From the NCBI GenBank assembly GCA_029718625.1, contig JAINUF010000028.1:1174328-1238327 (forward strand): 64,000 nt of DNA, written 5' to 3'. Positions within the stretch are counted from its first letter, which is position 1. The number at the start of each line of letters is the position of its first letter. The notes beneath the pieces are model-generated. The model had not been told where the DNA came from. It saw only the letters and a list, made by a program, of their open reading frames with translations, and did no database searches. This document shows positions 55,638-64,000 of the stretch, one piece after another. A program made the translations under genes and the position numbers. This DNA is from Synaphobranchus kaupii (Eukaryota > Chordata > Actinopteri > Anguilliformes > Synaphobranchidae).

Positions 55638-58600
55638 CTACGTTGTGCAGATGCTCGCATAGACCACTGCAGAGTTTTCTTCTTGTTCCTGCAGAAATAT
55701 GACATATTCAAATTGATGAATTTAGACCATGGAAAAATAGCCGTTGAAGAAGGCCATGAAAAAGTAAAGATAAATTATTTACCAATATTTGTGAATTAAA
55801 ACGAATTTGAGCGTTACTGTATTATTTTTAAACAAAGAAAGGTGGACCATCCCTATACGAAGTTTAATCATTTTTTATTGGTTGTATGAATATGATATGC
55901 AACGCCGATATGTAAATTGACAGAAGAAAATCTTACTGTATTATCCAGAGCACCTCAGGGAATATACTTACTGAGCGAGACTGGGTGTTAAACTGCCTTC
56001 GTTGTTGTGTGTGTCGGTCTGTAACACCAAACAATGATGAACGATCAAAAAGTAATTAAATAAAGAATGAGTAGTTTCTACTAACTGGATTTCTCCAGTA
56101 CCAGTAGCAATACCTTCTACTACCACTCACATACGTATAATTATAGTAAGTAATTATTACGTGCACAATCATAGTCCTTATACTAAAAACAACATGATGA
56201 ATGATGTGTTTGTTGCCTGTTACATTGTTAGTCGTGCATCTTTAAAAACAGCAGTGCATTCATGGACCTTAGTTGTGGACGGACATTTATTTTTATTTGT
56301 ATAATTTGGCGCCTAACACGGGGTTGTCTATATCCAATCCCCTTCCCAATTTGGAATGTCCAATTGTCTCCCCAAACCGCATTCATGAACCAACCCCACT
56401 GCACTAGACACAGGTTATCTTTACCTCAGTGTAAACCCACGGCTTTCCTCTGAAACCGGACGGACAATTGAGCAGCTTGGACATGATATGGTCTCACGGT
56501 CAAATAAATCGCGAGATTTCATGAAACTGCACGTGGCGATTAGGTTCCCTTGGTTAGTCGTTTGGTCTTTATCCACGGTCAGGTAACGCTTTTTACACTT
56601 TTGAAGTTTGTTGTAAAACAAAAGCTTTAAACATATTAGCCAAATTCGACAATGAGGAATAATGAGCTGTCAAAGATTTAAAACTGTGATTTTTTATATT
56701 TTTTAACAGCCTGGGAGTGACTGAGTCTGTATATGGCCGGTACCTTGCTCCATCTGGCCCTCTGGCTTTCGATATGAATATCTTCAGACAGAGCCTATAG
56801 AAATCCCATAGAAAAGCCCATAGATCTAACTCCATAGAAAAAAAGCGAACGCTGTAACTTCGAGCCGTTTTGTGGCCGAACTGAATCGAGTTGAGTAATT
56901 CTGAAAGTTCTTCCCTATTCTGGCACTTGTCCTCTCCACTAATCTCAGCCGGCTAGGGCTAGGCTCAGCTCGGTTATGAACGGTTCGCCCGTAATCCATA
57001 CTTTTAGCGAGCTATGGCTATAACCGACAATGTCAATTAGTGGTGTGTCGTTCGCGAACGAGTTGGCTCTTTTAGGTGAACGTTGGGAGCCGACTCGCAT
57101 ATCTGAAGAGCCGATTTGTTTTGTAAATGAACACAAGACAAGTGCTTGTGGTCTTGGTGGAACTTTTATTCGTTTTTTATCTTAAAGTTACATCTGTAAT
57201 CAAAGAGAATCATTTTTTAGGCCAAAAATAAATAAAACCACTATAAGAAAATAACATTAATAATAATTTAAAAATAATTTTAAAAACAATTAAAATAAAG
57301 TTAAATTGTTGGTGATTTTAATTGTTCTGATGCTGCAGTTTTGCACATTTATATTTTTATGCATTTATTTATTTTCCTTTGTTATGATGCAATATTATGT
57401 TCTATTTTATGAGTGTCTCTTTTGTTTTGAAATGTTCAACTACACACTGTGTTTATTGTACAATTTATTTCAAGACATAAAAATGCCCTACTTTCAATGC
57501 ACATGTATAACAGCGTCTTAATGTTTTTACATTTATTTTTAAGTAGTTTTTATAACAAACAAAATGCTAAATAATGTTATTTTGGTAATTACAAGGTAGA
57601 GTAAGATTCCTTTGAACAATTTAAGTGATAGATGTGCACAAACACCAATCATTTGTCAAAATATCGCTAACTTTGGCCGATTTTGAAAAACCGGAAATGC
57701 TACTGAATGAAGAGCCGTTTGGGAGCCGAAAGTGCCGGCTCTTATTGGTGAGATGAACCAAATGATCTGACTCACTGAAAAGAGCCGGAATGCCCATCAC
57801 TAACGTCAATACAAACTAGTGACGTCTTCAATACAGCCCGCAGCCAGCGGCGTCAGTGCTGAGCGCATATGTTGCTTTGTCAGAGCGTCTGTGGCGTCCA
57901 TGTTCATTTTTCACTTGTTTCATTCATAGACTGTATGAGTATTTCTGACATAATGAACCTTTAATGGGTAAGACATCCTTCAGCAGACATGAAGTGGCTA
58001 ATTTAAGAACAATTAGCATCTGATTAGCCTACTATTCAGAGCTTGTGCTAGGGAATGGAGCGCTGCACCTCTTTCATAAAGTAACGTTGCACCATGATGC
58101 AATCACGGGATAAAACATGACCTGACCAGAGTAATATAACCATTTTATAATTAGGATAAAGCTGCAATCTTACCATGACTGGGGGTGCTGAGGGTCAATG
58201 CCAAGTATTGGAGCTCTTCACTTTCATTCTCCCCTATTGGGGTACCTGGGTTTCCTATTAGTAAAAAACAATGTTTAAAATCCATTATAATGCTGATAAT
58301 GCACACCTTCCTTTATTTAACCTGTAAAGCAGTAAACACAAGAAGCTAATTAACTTCTATTTCATCTGCTTCTATGTACACAGACACACACACAGTATGT
58401 GGGTAATATACACACCATGTATATACTGTACCTTTTATACAGTCTATGGTATATACCCACATAGTTTCCACAGCTTGCCTTTTTGGGTGGAAACTGAACT
58501 GAGCTTATCTTTTCATTATAAAATACAAAAAATATATGTTTACATTACCTTTACTCAGATCTCTTTACTAACATTTGTCTTTTTTCAATACATTTCTTTT

Positions 58601-61600
58601 CTGTTTCTCAATTGGAATCAACAGATGTGCCCCTCAAGTTAACACTATGCCCCCTAGCCTCTCCTGCTAGCCCCAGGTAAAGTCCACTGAATGGCGTCAG
58701 CAAGGCAGAGGCTTGAACCTGTGTGCGTCCCAATATTATTCACTCCTCACCTCCTTTCCTCCACTCCTCACCTCCTTTCCTCCACCCCTCTCCTCTGCTC
58801 GTCTCCTACCCGGAAGCATGCAAAACTGCCCGTACGTTTCAAGTACAAGTCATTGCGGTAATATGTAACAATTAATATGAAATCAGCAACATTAGATTAG
58901 GACGCAAAGGTCCGTTTACAGGGCACGGAGGAGAGGAGGTAGCATTTTTCGAGTATTGGGACACACTCCCTGTGACTACAGAATCCAACCAGTGCTCGTA
59001 AGGAGTGCCTAAACAGTAAAAGAGCAAGTCAAGTCTTTTTTGTGCATATCGCCCTCTTGTGGACATAGTAGCAAATACATCCCTTAAAATAAATGTCTGC
59101 TCACTAAGTGACATATTTTTATTGAATCTCCCCCCCCCCCCCCACAATTTTTTACCTCCTTATTTGCCCAATACTCTGCTGCCTGCATCCACACCAAGGG
59201 CACTTGTGGCATTTGGGCCATTTGGGCCATGTTCGAATCAGCGCACTTGCCTACTATTGAGTATTTCAGTTGAGTATACTTTTTTTAAAAAGCTTTTACG
59301 TATGTGACATTTTTGAAAATTGAGTGTTCTTAATATCCGTGGATGATATACTTATTTCTGGGTTTTTGTTGATAATAGTATGGAGGATATTTTTAGCACA
59401 CTGCTTGTTGCTAAACATGTATGTATTAAGCAGCGTACAGTATGCTATACAGTATGCAATGTTCAGTACACTACATTTATAGAACATTTTGCCGGTTGTG
59501 TGCTGCCTGTGCAGCCTCATATATGGTAAATGATATGAGCTAGACTTCAACCTGCATTTATATGGCACAAGCTCCGGAAAACTGGGCATAACTGCAATTC
59601 AGCCTCCTTTAAGGAAACGGCAAACATGCAAACCAAGGAATACACTTTCTTTTGAGAGGAAAAATACACAATTTTACAAATAGTCTGAGATATTGCCTAG
59701 GTGTGCGTCTGTGAAAATACAATCGCAAGACACGGTACAATTCAGAGAATAGCAGAGGTGCAGACCGATGCACCAGAACGGTCCTAATTTCAGCTGTTCG
59801 ACGTTAAGTTCTCACAGCCGTTTTGGGCGCACGGAACGTGTAAGGACTGCCCTTCCCTTAGATTACTGAACCAGATCACGCAGCACGTCAATAACTCAGT
59901 TACCCACGTTACCTTGATGGTTCTGTAGTTCTGAGATGTTACTGTAGACTGCAGCAGATGCACCGGAATCACCGTTCCCTTCCACCGGTAATGTGGAGAG
60001 AAGTGTGGGAGACAGAAAGATTTAAGAAAACTACTTTTTATAAATTACTATATCGGCACCACTGAGCCACATTGAGACATTATTCTTTTACATTGCGCAA
60101 ATGTATAAAGTAAGAGTGAATCTTACTGTGTTCAAATCATATACGGCCTTTAAGTACATTTTATAGTTTCTTTGTAAATCCCAGTATATTAGCAGTGGCT
60201 GTTATTTGTATTTGAATAGTGTGCATTAGTATCACCAGTGAATGCCTTGGTATCAGAACAACAACCATTAGCCTAAGTCCACCTCCAAGCAAAGTTCTTT
60301 ACATAATTTTTAGAACAAACTGAAACTATGTCCTAAAAACTATGTAGTAAAAGTAAAAAATGGAAAAACGTATCATTAAAATTAGTTTAAAAAACAAAGT
60401 AACAATAAATAACAGAACATGTTCATGTCAAAACACCATTTACTCTCCTTCCTTTCTATGCAATCAGGCATGAGAAAAGAATGAAGCTGAGATCCACAGA
60501 GTATTTCAGCTGATAGAGAGGATTTATAAATTAGACACACTCCAATTGTATCTCCTGCAGACCTATAGAACCAAATCCATAGCCAGATAGCTAGCTTACC
60601 CTCGGGCTGTCATTCCATCTAATAAAGTTAGCATGTACCATGGCTATGAATCTTAATAACCACTTACCACTAATTTAAAGGTAATTCCCTGTTTCTCCCC
60701 ACATCTCTGTTTTTGTAAGACATCCTGGCTTGAGTACATTTTTATTTAATTTAATTTAAAATAAAATAACATTTTTATTTGTTTTGTATACACTGCTGTT
60801 CTTAATGGTGTAGCACCTTTTATATATCAGAATGCCTGTCCTTTTATGTCCCACAGCGTGCCCTCTGTTCCTCCCCTGCAGGCCTTTTAACTGTACCAAC
60901 GGTAGCACATGTTAGGAGCCCTCTGTTCCTCCCCTGCAGGCCTTTTAACTGTACCAACGGTAGCACATGTTAGGAGCGCTCTGTTACTCCCCTGCAGGCC
61001 TTTTAACTGCACCAACGGTAGCACATGTTAGGAGCGCTCTGTTCCTCCCCTGCAGGCCTTTTAACTGCACCAACGGTAGCACATGTTAGGAGCGCTCTGT
61101 TACTCCCCTGCAGGCCTTTTAACTGTACCAACGGTAGCACATGTTAGGAGCGCTCTGTTACTCCCCTGCAGGCCTTTTAACTGTACCAACGGTAGCACAT
61201 GTTAGGAGCGCTCTGTTACTCCCCTGCAGGCCTTTTAACTGCACCAACGGTAGCACATGTTAGGAGCGCTCTGTTACTCCCCTGCAGGCCTTTTAACTGC
61301 ACCAACGGTAGCACATGTTAGGAGCGCTCTGTTACTCCCCTGCAGGCCTTTTAACTGCACCAACGGTAGCACATGTTAGGAGCGCTCTGTTACTCCCCTG
61401 CAGGCCTTTTAACTGCACCAACGGTAGCACATGTTAGGAGCAGCATGACAAGCTTTTCTTATAATGCACCTAAACTGAGGAATCATTAAACACATTATAG
61501 AGGCATTTTTAAAACACTTCTTAGAACTCACGTCTTTACTTTAGCCTTTACTTAAAATACCTACAGCGATGCCTTTTTAAATTTTAGTATTTTAACTTTG

Positions 61601-61797
61601 TTCAATTGTTTAGTGTTCAATTTATCTTACCTGGTTCCCCTTTTATTCACCGTTATCTCTCTAACTGGCTCCTTCTTTCTATTACTGCACACTAGTATTT
61701 TCACGTTTTTATTTTATCTCTGCTTACTGTAAAGCAATTTGAGCTGCAAATCTTTGTGTGAAAGGTGCTATACAAATAAAGATCATTATTTATTTTT

Positions 61798-61854
<57 letters not shown>

Positions 61855-62815
61855 TGAAAACAGGGGTGTGGGATTAAGGAGTTAGCCAGCTGACTTTAGT
61901 AAATATTTTGAAGCAACCCAGGCTCTCATCCAATCAGATGTCAGCAAATTCAAAATATTTACAAAAACTAGCCGGCTAAACTCCTTGAATGCTTTGTAAA
62001 AAAAAAAATATATAAATTTAAAAAACATGCAAAAAGCCGTGTAAGTCGCTCTGGATAAGTGCGTCCGTTAAATGCCCATAATGTAATGTAATGTAATGTA
62101 AATGCCCATAATGTAATGTAATGTAATGTAAATGCCCATAATGTAATGTAATGTAATGTAATGTAAATGCCCATAATGTAATGTAATGTAATGTAATGTA
62201 AATGCCCGTAATGTAATGTAATGTAATGTAATGTAAATGCCCATAATGTAATGCAATGTAATGTAAATGCCCATAATGTAATGTAATGTAATGTAATGTA
62301 AATGCCCATAATGTAATGTAATGTAATGTAATGTAAATGCCCATAATGTAATGTAATGTAATGTAATGTAAATGCCCGTAATGTAATGTAATGTAATGTA
62401 ATGTAAATGCCCATAATGTAATGTAATGTAATGTAAATGCCCATAATGTAATGTAATGTAATGTAAATGCCCGTAATGTAATGTAATGTAATGTAAATGC
62501 CCATAATGTAATGTAATGTAATGTAAATGCCCATAATGTAATGTAATGTAATGTAAATGCCCGTAATGTAATGTAATGTAATTGCCCGTAATGTAATGTA
62601 ATGTAATGTAATGTAATGTAAATGCCCATAATGTAATGTAATGTAATGTAAATGCCCGTAATGTAATGTAATGTAAATGCCCGTAATGTAATGTAATGTA
62701 ATGTAATGTAATGTAATGTATTCCCTTGTGTTACTGCACCTCCCCACAGTACCTTGATCCTCCTGCACATCTGCAACGTTACTGTGGACTGTATCAGCTG
62801 CGCCGATCCCCTGAG
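55638..62815 (-). CDS. Ig-superfamily receptor gene 4, tail exons only (5' part beyond window)
   Basis: Five cytoplasmic exons are inside the window: 62753-62815 (TVHSNV), 59913-59984 (AVYSNI, acceptor GG instead of AG), 58174-58254 (LQYLAL), 55972-56018 (linker), 55638-55688 (VVYASI and TAG). Splice sites other than the mutated one match genes 2 and 3. The membrane exon should begin about 10 nt beyond position 64000, judged from the match of 63951-64000 to 25701-25750. So this copy keeps the inhibitory tail; its ectodomain is not visible. Confidence 0.8.
56236..56552. mobile_element. Unit-4-specific insertion in intron 9
   Basis: About 320 bp absent from units 2 and 3, between two copies of GTTAGTCGT (56227-56235 and 56553-56561). 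The sequence following the right copy is somewhat diverged, so the target duplication is probable rather than exact. Identity not determined. Confidence 0.5.
57038..57802. mobile_element. hAT-type element, unit 4 only
   Basis: 765 bp beginning TAGTGGTGTGTCGTTCGCGA and ending GCCCATCACTA. Its 8-bp flanks ATGTCAAT (57030-57037) and ACGTCAAT (57803-57810) differ by one base. Units 2 and 3 lack it. It shares its first 20 bp or so with the nested element at 29157, so the two belong to one group. GAGCCG and CGGCTC motifs recur near both ends. No transposase. Confidence 0.87.
60861..61441 (+). repeat. 58-bp minisatellite, 10 copies (unit 4)
   Basis: Same repeat as at 22980, with the GTTACTCCCC variant in most copies, inside the LINE 3' end. 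Confidence 0.93.
61798..61853 (+). repeat. (AAT)n microsatellite, LINE tail (unit 4)
   Basis: Pure AAT run after the TATACAAATAAAGATC LINE end. Confidence 0.85.
62079..62720 (+). repeat. TAATG array with interspersed TAAATGCCC (unit 4)
   Basis: About 640 bp, same structure as 43491-43993 and somewhat longer. Its edge is about 30 nt from the donor of gene 4 exon 7. Confidence 0.93.
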
Positions 62816-64000
62816 CTGGTAATGTAGAGAGAGAGATAAACATCTAAGCAAACCTTAAATCATATTTCTAGTAATTGATTCTACAGGCAAGCTTTGGGAC
62901 GACTATAGAAGTGGTCCTTTTTTACACTGAGCTGTCTATTAGCAACTTGAAAAGAATAAGCAAATCTTAAATATGATAAAGCCATAAAATATCACATATT
63001 TTATTTTAAATATATATTTTTAATATGACTATGCCGTATTAGGGGACCACAATATGGAAATTCTGCAGCTGATATCAGTAACCAATATTTTAGTGGTCAT
63101 ATACGTAGGTTGATTCAGATTATGTCAATAACCAATATTTTACTGGTCATATAGGCTGATGCAGATTATGTCAATAACCAATATTTGACTGGTCATATAG
63201 GCTGATGTAGATTATGTCAATAACCAATATTTGACTGGTCATATAGGCTGATGCAGATGCCATGCTGTTTTGCATTATACCACATACTGTATGCAAAATG
63301 CAAGCTTCCACAATAATGGAAGCAGTAGATAAGCACAGGCATGAAATGATGACGGAGAAATGTAACAGATTGGTTTACATAAGCAGATGTTTCCACTTGC
63401 TTCAGAATGGAGCAGGATTCCAGAGGGCTATGGAGTCTATATCTTTGCTTGTAAATGTGGCTGGTATAAATGATAAATTAAAAATAAATAATAGATACAG
63501 AGCTTCAGCTGACTATAATTATATTACTTTATGAGCCTGACATTTCCACTTAATTTACACCATCAGTGTCACATCAAATGCGTTCCCCCTCTGGTGCAGG
63601 TTGCATCATCAAATCAGGTGATACAGTGAGTTTGTTCTCAGCTATTATTGGCTGATACCGGTATGACCATGATATTATTGTGCATCGCTACACACACACA
63701 AAGACAATGTAACATACTTCTCTTTAATTAAATAAATTATTCATATCCTTTCTTCAGGAGGGAAAAACTAAATAGAGATAGTACAATCAGAGAACAAATT
63801 TGGAAAAACAGATAAAGGTTAAACCTTAAATGTAATCAAGGGCAAAATGTTTAAAAGTACTGTCTATCTTAAATAGCCACATTAAAATCCATTAAATAAA
63901 ATGGCAAAAGAAAAAATTAAACAAACCTACTTTAAAAACAGTGTGAATGTTCTGTGAAAGCTAGAAAGCTCTGTCAGAGAGAACGGTGAACAGGGAACCG
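62816..64000 (-). other. Gene 4 intron 6 (to window end)
   Basis: Contains about four 46-bp repeats (63070-63258) and otherwise matches 44089-45280. No exon before the window end. Confidence 0.65.

Larger units (their letters stand above)
1..64000. repeat. Tandem segmental duplication, four units (last one incomplete)
   Basis: The same sequence recurs in direct orientation. The first bases of the window match about 16050, 34251 and 53105, so the units are about 1-16049, 16050-34250, 34251-53104 and 53105-64000. Each holds one minus-strand Ig-superfamily receptor gene and a spacer with the same old insertions. Units 2 and 3 are almost identical over long stretches. Unit 1 differs in its membrane/tail segment and carries the LTR retrotransposon. 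Because window position 1 lies in a spacer just upstream of a signal-peptide exon in the other units, a further gene copy is expected to the left of the window. Confidence 0.93.

Overview
The window looks like nuclear DNA of a teleost fish: intron-rich genes with GT-AG junctions, AT-rich non-coding sequence, hAT-type miniature transposons with 8-bp target duplications, a chromodomain Ty3/Gypsy retrotransposon, a LINE 3' tail ending in (AAT)n, and several minisatellites. Nothing prokaryotic is present.

The backbone is a direct tandem segmental duplication. Position 1 matches about 16050, 34251 and 53105, giving units at roughly 1-16049, 16050-34250, 34251-53104 and 53105-64000 (cut by the window end). 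Each unit carries one minus-strand gene for a type I membrane receptor of the immunoglobulin superfamily. All have, or are expected to have, a signal-peptide exon, four Ig-domain exons joined in phase 1, and a membrane and tail section.

Gene 1 (10313-14704, 6 exons, 487 codons) ends in a single exon whose membrane helix contains an Arg and a Lys and whose short tail has no tyrosine motif, as in adaptor-coupled activating receptors. Gene 2 (18584-33465, 11 exons, 562 codons) and gene 3 (36755-52319, 11 exons, 568 codons) have an uncharged membrane helix and a five-exon tail with two canonical ITIMs and further ITIM/ITSM-like motifs, as in inhibitory receptors. Gene 4 is represented only by its five tail exons (55638-62815). 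The array therefore looks like a cluster of paired activating and inhibitory receptors in which the membrane and tail cassette was exchanged. All exon sums are in frame. Gene models come from reading the sequence; no transcript or database was consulted.

The spacer left of gene 1 holds an apparently intact, very young Ty3/Gypsy chromovirus on the minus strand (806-8255): two 1550-bp LTRs differing at 3 sites, 5-bp target duplications, gag, a -1 frameshift signal, pol with a chromodomain, and an 11-nt self-complementarity that fits the Tf1/sushi self-priming mechanism.

Introns of genes 2-4 carry minisatellites of 58, 46, 45 and 29 bp and a TAATG array whose copy numbers differ strongly between units. 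A 2.3-kb terminal-inverted-repeat element with a nested hAT element lies in the Ig2-Ig3 intron of genes 2 and 3. Some insertions are shared by all units (older than the duplications) and others are confined to one unit (younger).
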